DNA of 64,000 nucleotides, taken from Athripsodes cinereus. Its lineage: Eukaryota; Arthropoda; Insecta; Trichoptera; Leptoceridae. The position numbers and the translations under genes are program-made. The notes under the pieces are model-generated. The model saw only the letters and a program-made list of their open reading frames with translations, ran no database searches and was not told the DNA's origin. This document shows positions 31,623-42,805 of this stretch, piece after piece. The DNA is taken from positions 28,054,948 through 28,118,947 of the forward strand of contig OX388314.1 of NCBI GenBank assembly GCA_947579605.1. Reading direction: 5' to 3'. Position 1 is the stretch's first letter; each line of letters opens with the position of its first letter.

Positions 31623-32190
31623 GATAGTAAAATGCACCAACCTTTCATTTTTATAAATATAATAACAATTGCAAATACTTACATAGGTACTTGCTTTATG
31701 TAGAACACTCGAAAACTTACAAAAGAAGTAGGATACGTATACGTACCAACTATAATGAAAAGCAACGGATTATATTTGTTTAATATAAAATAAAACTTTA
31801 TTTCAATTAAATTGGCTAAAATATTCAATGACAATCAAATTGAATTTCAATAATAATCCTTTAGAGAAAAATACAGTCAACTATTTTAACAATCACCACA
31901 TATCGTTGGAATTTCACCAGCTCCGCAATATTTCCAACTATGGAAATGCAATCACGTGTCGATCGTCTCTTGTTTTATTTCGTGTTGTTTTGTTTTTTTT
32001 TTGTATCATGTCAGATTTTCAAAAAAAAAATATTGTTAAACATGTGAACGTCGCCGTGTCACGTGCATACAGATATGTATGTATGTATATACGGATGTGT
32101 GTTCAATTGTTTAATTTCTGGCTACGTATCAAGCTGTCTGTCACGTGTAATAGATATCTATTTTAAGGCTTCATATAACGACCATATGCA
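31623..32190. other. No gene; SINE-C trace
   Basis: 31690-31735 resembles the SINE-C 5' part ('aacactcgaaaacttacaaa'). The 112-codon frame at 31828-32166 is low-complexity and unsupported. Confidence 0.4.
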
Positions 32191-32195
32191 GTTGT

Positions 32196-32412
32196 GCATT
32201 ACGGCATATCCCACAAGTGGGGCAGCCAGCAAATAATCTGAATGTAATAAACGTGCAAGCCGTCTTCTACGTGCGAAAAATACATTTAAGATGCAATCCC
32301 TGAATTTCAGATGTAAAATATCATTATATTTTTGAACTCCGGCTATTAACAGGATACTCGAAAACATAGGAAAAAGGGTAAGAGACCAATTTTGCCAAGT
32401 TCTCCAAAGACC
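32196..32412 (-). repeat. SINE-C copy
   Basis: 'cattacggcatatcccacaa', 'gtggggcagccagcaaataa', 'aggatactcgaaaacatagg' and 'ggtaagagaccaattttgcc' follow the full family order. The minus-strand 69-codon frame here (32158-32367) is fortuitous. Confidence 0.6.
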
Positions 32413-33080
32413 AATAGGTTTCGTCAGACCAATAGTAAATAAAGCAACGCTAAATATTTTTTTATACGCGGCGGCAGAGACTTTCCGATCAAAGACGAGC
32501 GGTAATATATTTTTACTAAAGAACGTTTAAAATTTTAAAACATTTTTGGTACATGTATTTTTATAAACAACTAGACAATAAACAGTTCTTTTCCTTAAAA
32601 TTGAACAAAGTTCATGCTTTGGGAAATAAAAATAAATTAACTAATTAGAATGCAGTGCTAAAAAGTTGACACCGATGCAATGAACGATATTCAGAACGTA
32701 CAAACAATATGGTGTTTTTATCCTTATGTCCACGAATATTTCTATTTTCACATCTGAAGCTATTTTGATGGGTAGGTACTTCGTTAAACTAATCCAGATT
32801 TTGAAACGTTTTGATTGAATTCTAATCAGAGATTCGTTAAAAACTAAAATCAAATTGAATTAAAATCAATCGTCAAACTGGAAAAAAACAATCAAATGTC
32901 ATTAACTAGGTCATTGGTGTGTCAATGAATAATTTGATGAGAAAATATTTTATTTCCAGTACGAGTGATTGAAATTTATACCTACTATAAAATAATATGT
33001 AAGTTTGCAATACAGCGACCCCTTGAGCATAGGATAAAAAAGCTCGATTTAAAATAAATCCATCTGCATTTTTTATCTTT
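32413..33080. other. No recognised gene
   Basis: 'ttttatacgcggcggcagag' (32460-32479) matches the terminal bases of the RLE-type LINE at 5920, perhaps a fragment only. Otherwise AT-rich. Confidence 0.35.
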
Positions 33081-33082
33081 CT

Positions 33083-33195
33083 ATGCCATCGCAGCATCTC
33101 CCACAAGTGGAATATCCAGCGTATTAACTGCATGTATTGAAAATATTATCACATTATCTGTGCCATAAAAATATCGATATTCAGTTGGGTATTAT
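33083..33195 (-). repeat. SINE-C 3' part
   Basis: 'gccatcgcagcatctcccac', 'aagtggaatatccagcgtat' and 'taactgcatgtattgaaaat' match the 3' half. Confidence 0.45.
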
Positions 33196-33815
33196 ATCTA
33201 GTGATGGTTCCGCCTTAGGACAATAAGGGCAATGTCCCGTCTATCGTTTTCTTTCAATCATAAAAAACAATATCAAAAAAACATTAGAGAGAGACCCACC
33301 TCCACCTGGATATCTCAGGAGTTGTGAATTAGAAAAACAATTGAATAAAAAAGTAAAAAAAAAAATCATTATACAACCAATACCAGACGTAATTTAATTA
33401 ATGTTTCAGCATCAACTAAAATCATAGTTTTATTATTAGGATACCATACAGTGAACGAATTTTTGAGATAATACTATTATGTTATGCAAACTAGTAAGAT
33501 TAACATTCACAAGTTTAAGTCAGTTTGTTAGTATATGTGTCTGTTGATAATTCAATTTAACTTATTTTATAGCTGCTTTTGTCAGTTAAGCAATATGAAA
33601 ACTTTATAGGTATCCTCTTCTAATTTATTATGTTCAAATTTGTATTGAGAGTAAATACTTTAACGTCAACATTTTTCTCATTTCTACAAACATTTTTATT
33701 TTTAAGAATTTAGATTTTTACGTACTCAGGTGAATTTGTCAAAATCATTTTCGACCCTCCCACGTTGAGAGGTCAGGAACCGCCACTGATTATATCTCAC
33801 CATGAAGAAATAATT
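33196..33815. other. No recognised gene
   Basis: 'ccacctccacctggatatct' (33298-33317) recalls the R1-like 3' end. 'ccctcccacgttgagaggtc' (33756-33775) resembles a transposon end. Neither can be delimited. Confidence 0.3.
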
Positions 33816-34682
33816 AATAAAACAAATGTTTTATTCTACTTTTTGATTAATCCATAAGAGTGACGTCTTTCGTCTTGTTAAGACATTATCAGAATAAAAC
33901 AAATGTTTTATTCTACTTTTTGATTTATCCACAAGAGTGACGTCTTTCGTCTTGTTAAGACATTATCAGAATAAAACATTTGTTTTATTCTACTTTTTGA
34001 TTCATCCATAAGAGTGACGTCTTTCGTCTTGTTAAGACATTATCAGAATAAAACATTTGTTTTATTCTACTTTTTGATTTATCCACAAGAGTGACGTCTT
34101 TCGTCTCGTTAAGACATTATCAGAATAAAACATTTGTTTTATTCTACTTTTTGATTTATCCACAAGAGTGACGTCTTTCGTCTTGTTAAGACATTATCAG
34201 AATTAAACATTTGTTTTATTCTAATTTTTGATTTATCCACAAGAGTGACGTCTTTCGTCTTGTTAAGACATTATCAGAATAAAACATTTGTTTTATTCTA
34301 CTTTTTGATTTATCCACAAGAGTGACGTCTTTCGTCTTGTTAAGACATTATCAGAATAAAACATTTGTTTTATTCTACTTTTTGACTTATCCACAAGAGT
34401 GACGTCTTTCGTCTTGTTAAGACATTATCAGAATAAAACATTTGTTTTATTCTACTTTTTGACTTATCCACAAGAGTGACGTCTTTCGTCTTGTTAAGAC
34501 ATTATCAGAATAAAACATTTGTTTTATTCTACTTTTTGATTTATCCACAAGAGTGACGTCTTTCGTCTTGTTAAGACATTATCAGAATAAAACATTTGTT
34601 TTATTCTACTTTTTGACTTATCCACAAGAGTGACGTCTTTCGTCTTGTTAAGACATTATCAGAATAAAACATTTGTTTTATT
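33816..34682. repeat. 77-bp minisatellite, about 11 units
   Basis: The motif 'gtgacgtctttcgtc' recurs at exact 77-bp spacing (starts near 33860, 33937, 34014, 34091 and on to about 34631), 11 times. Each unit contains the palindrome GAATAAAACA-tt-TGTTTTATTC and a short stem 'gtctt...aagac'. In the first two junctions the palindrome centre is CAAATG; in the later ones it is CATTTG, its inverse. Units are nearly identical, so the array is young or homogenised. On the minus strand the order 'ctgataatgtcttaacaaga' then CGAAAGAC recalls a degenerate hammerhead core. Confidence 0.9.
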
Positions 34683-35365
34683 TATTTCATTATGAAATTC
34701 TACTACCTAAGCATCGACACATTGAATATAATATCTCACCATTTAACTAAACATCTCGTTTATCTAACGCGTTATGTTTTACAAATACCTTCATTCTTCA
34801 GAATTCCTAAAAACTTGCATAAAAAAGTGGTTTACCTATTCTACCAAGGTAACTCTATAGGAAAATCTGCATTTAAAAAATATCCATCAAATAAATAAAC
34901 TGAAAAGCGTAAATCCCATGACAAAATATACATATGTATGTATGTATGTAAACATAACACACATCATTTGTGGAGTTGAACAAATGTTGATATTTTTCGA
35001 ATCAAAATAAACCTATATATTTTATCATTCATATTGTATGTGGGTAGGTATGTATTGCAAACATAAAATCAAATATTAATCTGTTCCGAAAAACGAGGAC
35101 ATCCGCAGTATGTAGTACAACAATAATAATAATAATAATAATAATTTGCATGTTATTATTTGTGTAGTGGCTGAAGCAACCGTAGCACTCTACGCCGTAG
35201 TGTCGTAGAATTCGCTGTGTAACATATATGTACCTACGCTATGGTAAATAACAAAAACACAAACACAATACTGTCTGTAGTGGTAGTGGTGTAGCAATAT
35301 GTATATGTGTTAGTAAAGGGTAAAAGACCATAAAGGTCAAAAAATTATTGTTATGAACGTGAACT
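34683..35365. other. No recognised gene; microsatellites
   Basis: A GTAT repeat (34931-34950) and an AAT repeat (35121-35144). The 68-codon frame at 34692-34898 has no motif. Confidence 0.4.
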
Positions 35366-35369
35366 AAAT

Positions 35370-35632
35370 TAGATCAGATCCCGAAGATTGATGTGGGTTG
35401 GCCATGTCGTCAGATTCGGAGAAGAAAGGTCAACTAAATGACGTATTCTGCAGGGCGGGCATACGCATGGATTGTAGACTGTTTCGCAGATCATGATTAA
35501 AGCTCTTGGGTATCATCAATTGAGATCTAGAGGAGCTTAATGCTAAAGACGACTGGAAATCCTCTGCTTAAGAGGGAACGGCTTAGAGATCTATTGTTTT
35601 TGAGGTCAATGTCCTACTGGGGCTCGGCCATC
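35370..35632 (+). mobile_element. LINE RT C-terminal remnant
   Basis: 'atgtgggttggccatgtcgt' encodes MWVGHVV, the equivalent of RWFGHV in RTE-like RT tails. 'ctttgttttgaggtcaatg'-type 3' sequence follows after several stops. Confidence 0.4.
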
Positions 35633-35744
35633 GAAAATAAGTAAGTTTATTTGATAAATGCAGACAAAACAGCATGCATCGCATTTACAATAAATCAGGC
35701 AATCACTCCAGGGGACATCGGCATGATCATACATTCGGATCCAT

Positions 35745-36383
35745 GTGGACAATTGCAACGACAGTTGTAATAAAGTTAAACTTGTTAAATCAATTAAGTA
35801 TCTAGGGATCACTATAGATCAAAATGTTAAATGGAAGGAGCATATTGCATTAACAACTAAAAGATTGAGAAAATTGATTTATGTCTTCTTGGATTTAAGA
35901 AACTTTCTGAATCTTGCGCAATTAAAGACAGTCTATTATGCGCTATTTCAATCAATCATTCAGTATGGTATACTAGGATGGGGAGGTGCTTACCCAACAA
36001 ATCTTTATCCTCTTGAAGTAACACAGAGACTTATTCTCAAAATATTTATGAAGAAGCCTAGAGATTATTCAACGAGTAGACTCTTCTCGGAAATAAAAGT
36101 GCTGACACTAAAAAAAATCTTTAGAAAATACGCGTTGCTACAAGTGGTGAAAGAACGAGAGTCGCAGACTACCTCCAGTACTGAAACCTCCAGGATTCTA
36201 AGGGCGATCAACTGTATACCAATTCCACTGTGCAACAAAGATATAGCCCAAAGACATTACACATACCTGGGTGTGAAATACTTCAATGATCTGCCCAGTG
36301 AAATGCGTGCTATCAAAGACTGCGAGAAACTCAGGAAAGAGGTGGTGAAGCGCATCCTGTCACCGATGATGAGATCCGAGTGA
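35745..36383 (+). pseudogene. LINE RT C-terminal region, open 212-codon frame
   Basis: Motifs are KLVKSIKYLGITIDQNVKWK (12-31), the 'yLGi.iD..l.W..H' block that follows RT motif E in CR1/Jockey-type proteins; TVYYALFQSIIQYGILGWGG, matching 'l..aliqs.l.YgiivWG'; and a basic tail. The catalytic aspartates (YADD) should lie just upstream but are not present, since the sequence before 35633 belongs to another remnant. The first Met is internal to the real protein. Length and openness suggest a fairly recent, 5'-truncated insertion. Confidence 0.7.
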
Positions 36384-36423
36384 ATGAGTTGGTATGTCAG
36401 TGTTCAATGCATGTGTGTGCTTG

Positions 36424-36512
36424 TAAGTGTATGTGTGTGTCTGTGTGTGTGTGTGTGTGTGTCTGTATTTGTAAGGGTGCGTGAGTGTGTGTGTGCGTGT
36501 GTGTGAGAGAGA
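36424..36512. repeat. TG/GA microsatellite
   Basis: Runs of TG interrupted by CT, TA and GA; part of the 3' end of the preceding LINE. Confidence 0.85.
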
Positions 36513-36639
36513 CAGTGAATAAATGTATGTTTATATCTTCATCATGTTAACCCTCCTTTACACGAGACTTGTCTCTATAAGGAGGATGTTTAGATTTAAG
36601 TTTTATCAAATAGTCTATGTATTGTAATGTCTGTATCTT

Positions 36640-36812
36640 CTTCTTCTACAAGTGCCTTGTCGGGTGCCCCCAACGTTGGCGATCACCTCGGCGAACTTGT
36701 CCCTTTCCTGCGCTGCTCGGAACAGCTCTTCCACACTTCGGATGCCGGTCCACTCCCTTATGTTTCGCAGCCAGGACATCTGTCTCCTACCGGGACCTCG
36801 GCGTCCCTCTGT
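36640..36812 (-). mobile_element. RTE (BovB-like) RT C-terminus
   Basis: The inverse strand encodes RQMSWLRNIREWTGIRSVEE, LFRAAQERDKFAEV and IANV, the familiar end of RTE/BovB-type RT proteins. The plus-strand frames at 36617-36842 are antisense. A short second copy lies at 3740-3785. Confidence 0.65.
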
Positions 36813-36871
36813 ATAATTGTCTGTATAATTATTGTTAAATAAAATAAAATAAATAAATAAAAATAAAAAAT

Positions 36872-37005
36872 GTGGGTTAGTTGGAAGAGATCACGCCTTT
36901 GATAATCTCCCCTCTACTTATTGATTGTATTTAATTGGAATGTGTACCTTTTATGTAATTGTTTGTAATCAATGTGCAGTAGAGAATGAATAAATGAATG
37001 ATAAT
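36872..37005 (+). mobile_element. T-tail element
   Basis: 'gggttagttggaagagatca', 'attgtttgtaatcaatgtgc' and 'agtagagaatgaataaatga'. Full-length for the unit. Confidence 0.65.
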
Positions 37006-37595
37006 AAATAATCAACCATTGATTATTTTAATATAAAACATATTTGAATTGATCAACATTCGTTATAATGGAAGTCCCCAGACTTCTGCGGTATCCGGGT
37101 GTACGGTGGGTCTTTCAGTGTTCATAATTTGAGTAGAGAATGTAGGTTATAACAAAAATCACAGAAGATTTTGTTTTTTGTTTTGCAAAAATATCTAAAT
37201 AAAATATAAGTGTTAGGTCTTTTGTTAGCTATTGGGTATATACAAGTAATATATTCGCATGTAGTTATGTTGTAGCTTCCAGCTTCCATGTTCGGTGTTA
37301 GTTGCTACATGAATTTATTATTATTCGTGTCAAAATTCATTTCGCTTGCAATAAATTATTTTCCGGAACTACCATTATATGCAATCACCTGTTCTGTCTA
37401 ATTTGATGTCACACAAAACAGGTGTAACAGTATGCTGTGTAATATAATATATGCAGTTATTATACTAGCAACCTCTTAAATACTTGATATTATGTTTTAC
37501 CTCATGAAAATATAATGTTCCCATACATACACACATAATATTTATTATATACATGATCCAGATTTGCATGCATATCTTTGTTCGTTTCTCATTTT
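37006..37595. other. No gene; R1-like 3' trace
   Basis: 37068-37125 ('atggaagtccccagacttct', 'cggtatccgggtgtacggtg') is a plus-strand, diverged version of the R1-like 3' terminus at 456-510. The rest is AT-rich. Confidence 0.35.
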
Positions 37596-37597
37596 AA

Positions 37598-37862
37598 TTC
37601 AGTTATTCGAAGTTTGGAATGGCAACGGGCTGGTAATGTGGTAAAACAAGAGTTTGGCAGGTGGACTTCCAGAATTCTTAAATGGAGGCCGTGGGAGGAC
37701 AAAAGAAGTGTAGGAAGACCCCAAAAAAGATGAGTTGACGATATTGTCCAGATGATGGGAAAACAGTGGTATCGTGTTGCTTGATATAAGAAAGTGTGGA
37801 AAAGTTTTTAAGAAGCCCATATCCAGCAGTGGAGAGAAGAAGGCTAGCAGAGATTCGAAATT
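37598..37862 (+). mobile_element. LINE RT C-terminal remnant
   Basis: With frameshifts it reads RWTSRILKWRPWEDKRSVGR, PQKRWVDDIVQMMGKQWYRV and IQQWRE, a classic LINE RT tail. Related decayed copies are at 37940-38200, 45650-45790 and 55990-56145. Confidence 0.6.
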
Positions 37863-37939
37863 TATTTTTGACTTGTAACTTTGTGATGCTTACGTTTGTG
37901 CTTGCTGATATTTTTATTGTCTGTTAAATCCTCTTTACT

Positions 37940-38200
37940 TACTAACTTATATACAGCTATTCCTGTCCACTGCTAAACATAACCCTGCCCCATATTATGT
38001 TTCTATGCAACTTTTTTCTGGGTTTTCCGCAACTAATAACTAGCGATTCTTTTAATGTCTTCAGACCATCGTGTAGGAGGTCTTCCTCTACTGCTTTCGA
38101 TTTCAGGTGGTTTCCACTCCACTACTCTTATTGTCCATCTTTTATATTCACACGCTCAACACGTATAAGATTAGTATTTTTTCCATTTTTCCTACTGAGA
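37940..38200 (-). mobile_element. LINE RT C-terminal remnant
   Basis: The inverse strand encodes VVEWKPPEIESSRGRPPTRW and SEDIKRIA, then 'cagtggacaggaatagctgt' at the 3' end. Confidence 0.6.
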
Positions 38201-38525
38201 TCACCTTGATCAAAAACTGTTATGGTCTCAGTGCAAGGTGATATTTTTAGAATAATAATAATAGTTAAGCTCCGCTCATGACCATTAAAACTTGACCATT
38301 GACACTTTTAGATATCTCAGTATTTCTCATACGATAGGAGAGTTTTATTGGTAGCATTGCTTTTATGTGCTTCCTCTATGCCACACAATTTTTTTGATAG
38401 TCGATTTGATCAAAGATAAAGTATCTGCCCTCTAAGTCAGAACTAACTGCATGCATTGGTCTTAAATGAAATAATAAATACCGGAAGAGATTAATTTTAA
38501 TATTACATATCAATTGTTGTAGGCA
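38201..38525. other. No recognised gene
   Basis: AT-rich, no supported feature. Confidence 0.4.
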
Positions 38526-38529
38526 AATT

Positions 38530-38697
38530 GAGATAATAGTATAATTTGCAAAGAACTTACCTAGCGATGAGGTTAGCCAATCATCCTGAGTGTCTTAAGT
38601 TTTTTGTTGGTACAGATTAAAAGGCTTGCATTTTGTTACATGAAGCCGATCTGCTGGTTACATCGCTTGTGGGATACGCCGTGATGGTATACTGGCA
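38530..38697 (+). repeat. SINE-C copy
   Basis: 'gatgaggttagccaatcatc', 'aagccgatctgctggttaca' and the 3' module 'tgggatacgccgtgatggta'. Confidence 0.55.
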
Positions 38698-39528
38698 TAG
38701 TAATAGTAAATTTAGAAATATTATATTTTAAACCTATCTATGTTTCTTAGTTGGCAAACCAAATAAATAATAATTTTATAAATCAGTCTGGCTTCGATAC
38801 TTAACTTCTCACATTAAAACTTCTGAAAAATAAATATCACAATTTCCAACATAGTTTTTTTATATCATCACTTAGGTACAATATTCCAATAATTACAATG
38901 AATACAAGTTTGTTCTATTTAACATTATTAAAAAAATACATCGTTTCGATGAACTGCAACATCAAAACAAACATCAGAATAACAAACAACACGATGTCAT
39001 TTAAAACAAATAACACCAAATTCTCATTATAGTATAAATATATTATTATTATTCTTATTGTTAATATAAAATGATGATGAAATTGCATTTTCCTCTTGAT
39101 AAAGTTGTTTAAATATTAAATTACTTTGTTAAAAACTACTATAGTCCACATACTAGTACAGTACTACTCAACAATAGTTATGGTCAAAATATTGTGTTAA
39201 CGTGTGGACACACTGTAGAGAAATGTACATTGAAATGTTCTGCAACTTTGTTTCTTGAATGATCTAAGACTTATTGTAAAAGAAAGAAAAGATGAAAAAG
39301 GTTTGATTTTGTTCTTGAATTTTTAACCATTCTATTGTTAATTTTTCATTGAGGGAATATCCTTTAAAAGTCTCATTTTGTATTTAAAAATAAAAGAGTA
39401 CCATTACAGTCAAATAGGGACTAGTCTTCAAATACATTGAATTAACGTAATTTTTTATGTATTTGGAAAAAAATGTCTCCGAGAAGTATTTTGGTTAGTG
39501 CATAAAATGACTTATAACACAATAAATA
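38698..39528. other. AT-rich stretch, no feature seen
   Basis: No supported gene or repeat. Confidence 0.45.
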
Positions 39529-39529
39529 T

Positions 39530-39645
39530 TTATTTATTTATTCTTTACTGTCCATTGATTAAGAGCAAATTTACACAAAAATACATTTAAATAAAATACA
39601 TTCATACAATCAATATACAATATACAAAATATCTGTTTTACTTAC
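39530..39645 (-). mobile_element. T-tail element, 3' part
   Basis: Plus strand 'tttatttattctttactgtc', 'catacaatcaatatacaata'; the 5' GTTAGTTGGAAG part is missing. Confidence 0.55.
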
Positions 39646-40148
39646 AAAATAGTTATATCATTTAACATAAAGTAAATATTTCAACACTTTGAGATCGTCA
39701 ATATCACCAGATTACATAACTATTAATGTGTTGAATTGAACTTCAAGTGTTCATATTATGGAAAAAAATTAAAATATTAATAAAAGAAATTATCGAAAAT
39801 CAAGATTATATTTTGGAAAGTATACTTATCATAGACCTCAAAGGGTTAAACGGCCGCATATATGTAATATAAATGTTCCATATTATGTTGTGCAACATTG
39901 TTCTTTAACATTTCATACATTTTCATGTGGGTGATATAACGATATAACTGCACGGCATATGCGCATACGTGTGTATTAACTATTACAAAATACAGCGCGA
40001 GAGTTTTGATAGTACATACATTGTGTTATTATTGTTAGCTGACAAGAGCTACCAACTTTCATAATAATGCATACATTATGATAATTTATTATAATTTAAA
40101 TTTAATTATAAACTTTCATATTGTTATAATAATCACATAAATAATTTA
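39646..40148. other. AT-rich stretch, no feature seen
   Basis: No supported gene or repeat. Confidence 0.4.
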
Positions 40149-40254
40149 CAAACATTAGATTCACCGGTAAGTTTGTACATCAAAATTCAAAAATCTATTG
40201 TACATTATAAACATGTAGGCACATGAAATATTGTTTCTGGCACAATGCTGGAAG

Positions 40255-40844
40255 ATACTATAAGGCACAATGCATAGACGAATAAGTGAATGCAAGAGGA
40301 GTGTTGTGGATAGAATGCGTGTTAATAAATTGAAATGGTTTGGTCATGTGGCGCGAATGGAAGAGCAAAGAATGACAAATAGAAAATACTTGTTCGAAAG
40401 TGCGGACGTCCGATAACTACATGGCTTGACCACGTAGATCAAATTCTTAAGAACGGCCGCGTATTGAGTAAGAGAAATCGACGTGCGTGCAAGGTTAATT
40501 CTATGAATGTATGTAGAAGAAGCGAAAGAAGTATGTAAAGACAGCAGGGTTACTCTTGACAAAACTAAACACGATCTTAATCTAGTCTTGATCTTGATCA
40601 TACGACGCACGAAGGGACTATGGTCAAAAACATCGCGCAACCGCTAATGCGCGATCGGTTTGCGTGTATTTTTGGCCAATAGTCACTTCGTGCGTCGTAT
40701 GATCAAGATCAAGACTAGATTAAGATCGTGTTTAGTTTTGTCAAGAGTAGCCCTGCAGATCTATTTAGCGTTTCGTTTTCTATGCCTACTCCACTTGAGA
40801 TATCGCGTGAGGGAATAGTACCTAAAGTATAGTATAGGTAGACT
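40255..40844 (+). mobile_element. RTE-1 LINE fragment, itself split by a palindromic MITE
   Basis: Coding remnants SVVDRMRVNKLKWFGHVARM, TTWLDHVDQILKNGRV and RNRRACK (frameshifted) run to 40544 and resume at 40756 ('cagatctatttagcgtttcg'), ending 'gatatcgcgtgagggaatag'. Confidence 0.65.
40545..40755. mobile_element. 211-bp palindromic MITE, CAG duplication
   Basis: The ends are CAGGGTTACTCTTGACAAAA and its near inverse. It is flanked by CAG (40542-40544, 40756-40758). Removing it rejoins the RTE frame 'aaagacagatctatttag', which other RTE-1 copies show uninterrupted ('aaggacagatctatatgg' at 25789). It lies in the opposite orientation to the copy at 25049. Confidence 0.85.
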
Positions 40845-41005
40845 CGCGTTTTGAGTCTAATCTTTTGATATCTTGTATATCTGGATAGGTGAACTTTTTC
40901 CGGCATTAAACTGTTAAATTCATGTATGATCATGACTGATCATAATCGTAGAGAAGTATCTGGTTGTATAATGCTGAGAATTATGGATATAGGTACAAAA
41001 AATTT

Positions 41006-41935
41006 AGACTAGAACGAATTGTAGAAGAAAGCTGAACCCATAACCTAGCACTGAGAATAGTAAAGATGAAGAAGAAAGATGAGAGTGGTGTATGGGGGCT
41101 AAATTAAGTCTATCGTTATGTTACCCAGTCTAAGGGGGAGTCCATGGGCTGAAGCAAATTGAAACCTGTCTTTCAAATATCCCAGGATAATGAGGATCTG
41201 ATATTATCTTGAATAGGAGACACAGGTTGTGAATAATTATCTATTTTCTGACTTATAAACTTCAAATTTAATAGTATGCGACAATTATATTATGAAATGT
41301 GATATTGTTAAATACATACTTAGACACATTTTGGAAAAGTTCCAGCTTATTCAACAATTTAACAGTGAGGTCAAGGTAACAAATAAACAAACATCTGCAT
41401 AATTGAGTACGGGAGGTATGAGAGACTTCACCAGCATGGTCATATTATTCTGGTGGAGAGATAAAGTGTTTGTGCTAATCTCACTCATCTGCTTCTATCT
41501 CGGAATCAATTTGGATGGCCGAATCCTTGACATGATTAACAAATGCAATAGATATTATAAACAGTCAGTCTGCTAGCTTCTATCACCCTTGGGAAAGATG
41601 CCGTGATGGTTCAGAGTGACAGAGAGTTTTATCTCATGTTATATAACAAAAGAAGAATATTTCTTCTACCTACACTATTCCCTGTGCTCTGATTTCGTTG
41701 TCATAGAACCGGTGTATTGTGAAAGATTAAAAAATTACCCCTCACAGGACCTTCAAAAAAGTAAAACAGAATGAAAGACCTATTAATTGCAGGAGACTTC
41801 GTGGAAAAAAATCTGTATTCCCGTTAAATGTCTAATTGAAATGAAATTAAGGCATAGCAATTTTTCTAATATCTTATATGAGACGTGAGTTGGTTGTAAG
41901 TTATTTAAATATGTTAAATACTCATTTAAAAGTTG
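41006..41935. other. No gene; SINE-C traces
   Basis: 41560-41612 carries a SINE-C 3' module ('ttgggaaagatgccgtgatg'). 41738-41800 resembles its 5' part, inverse. 41000-41260 is unassigned. Confidence 0.4.
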
Positions 41936-41939
41936 GAGT

Positions 41940-42162
41940 ATGAGAAAGCGCCAACGTCTAAGACTGCGTGAAGCTTGACCAAGTGGGTCAAATTTTAAAA
42001 TACAGCCGCGTGTTGAGTAAAAGAAATTGGTGTGCATGTATGAGAAACTGGATGGATGTGGAGGAAGCGAAAGAAGTATATGTAATGATGGATCAACATG
42101 GTGTACCGTTCTCTCCGCCTACCCGACCTTGGACACGGCGTGAGGGTATAGATAGATAGATC
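41940..42162 (+). mobile_element. RTE-1 LINE, 3' fragment
   Basis: 'aagcttgaccaagtgggtca' to 'ggacacggcgtgagggtata' and a GATA tail. The 63-codon frame (41968-42159) keeps LSKRNWCACMRNWMDVEEAK. Confidence 0.65.
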
Positions 42163-42685
42163 TTATTCATGATATTTTGCGAATTTCTGCTTTCACACAA
42201 AACACTTACGAAAACTGATACAAATAACTGGTAATAACCATGTCTTTTCCGAGAACTCTACAATATGAATCCGTGAACATATTTTCATACACACAATACA
42301 ATAAATTACATAATCGAGTAAACATAAAATTGGAATAATACGTTGTGATTTTTCTTATGTTGAGATATTCTTTCATCATCTCTGTTTCGCTCTCGTAGAT
42401 AATATTATTATTCCTTCTTACCACCCACGAGCGTAAATTGCGATGCGTAGGCGGCAAGTTCTTGGAAACCTATTTCATACAGCCTACCAGCCTCATATCA
42501 CAGGGAGAGGAATTACGTACCTAAACAATAATGTTATTCTAAAATACTTTCTTAAAATAAATCTCTATAAAGAAACTATGTAAATATCGGGAGGTTTTAC
42601 GTGCATCTTTCTTTTGCAGGATATTCGAGTTCTTACAGAAATGATTTACATCTTTACATCTAGTAGGTACATCTTTGTACTCATC
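42163..42685. other. No recognised gene
   Basis: Minus-strand frames of 83-84 codons (42206-42457, 42539-42793) have no recognised motif; the second is antisense to the LINE tail that follows. Confidence 0.4.
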
Positions 42686-42687
42686 AT

Positions 42688-42805
42688 CTTTCACCGTACA
42701 TGCTACCAAATTCTGGAACAATATACTGAATGATATTCGGTCCTCTTCAACTATTGGCTCATTCAAATATAAAGTAAAATCCCTCATAAACAATCCACCA
42801 TCTCA
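42688..42805 (+). mobile_element. CR1/L2-type RT tail
   Basis: The plus frame reads HATKFWNNILNDIRSSSTIG and SFKYKVKSLI before a stop: the 'WN.Lp..ir.s.s...FK..lk..l' signature. Confidence 0.55.

Larger units (their letters stand above)
35633..36540 (+). mobile_element. CR1/Jockey-group LINE fragment with TG tail
   Basis: It starts with LINADKTACIAFTINQ (about 35640-35690, one frame), which resembles the post-catalytic 'lN..KT.yi.F' of RT, shifts into the main frame at 35745, and ends in a 3' region rich in TGTG repeats (36414-36510). Confidence 0.7.
40150..41005 (+). mobile_element. RLE-type LINE 3' end, split by RTE and MITE
   Basis: 40156-40254 ('ttcaccggtaagtttgtaca', 'cacaatgctgg') matches the end of the coding region at 6083-6200, inverse strand. 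The 3' UTR continues at 40845-41005 ('gcgttttgagtctaatcttt', 'tatctggttgtataatgctg'). An RTE-1 fragment separates the two pieces. Confidence 0.65.

Noticed and set aside
31828..32166. 112-codon plus-strand frame
   Set aside because: AT-driven composition (Asn, Ile, Phe, Arg rich), no motif, no splice context.
33860..33900. Active hammerhead ribozyme in the 77-bp repeat
   Set aside because: The minus strand has CTGATAA instead of CTGANGA and no convincing stem III; kept only as a family-level resemblance.
33816..34682. CRISPR-like appearance of a regular repeat array
   Set aside because: Units are contiguous 77-bp repeats with no unique spacers, in a eukaryotic transposon-rich context; it is a minisatellite.
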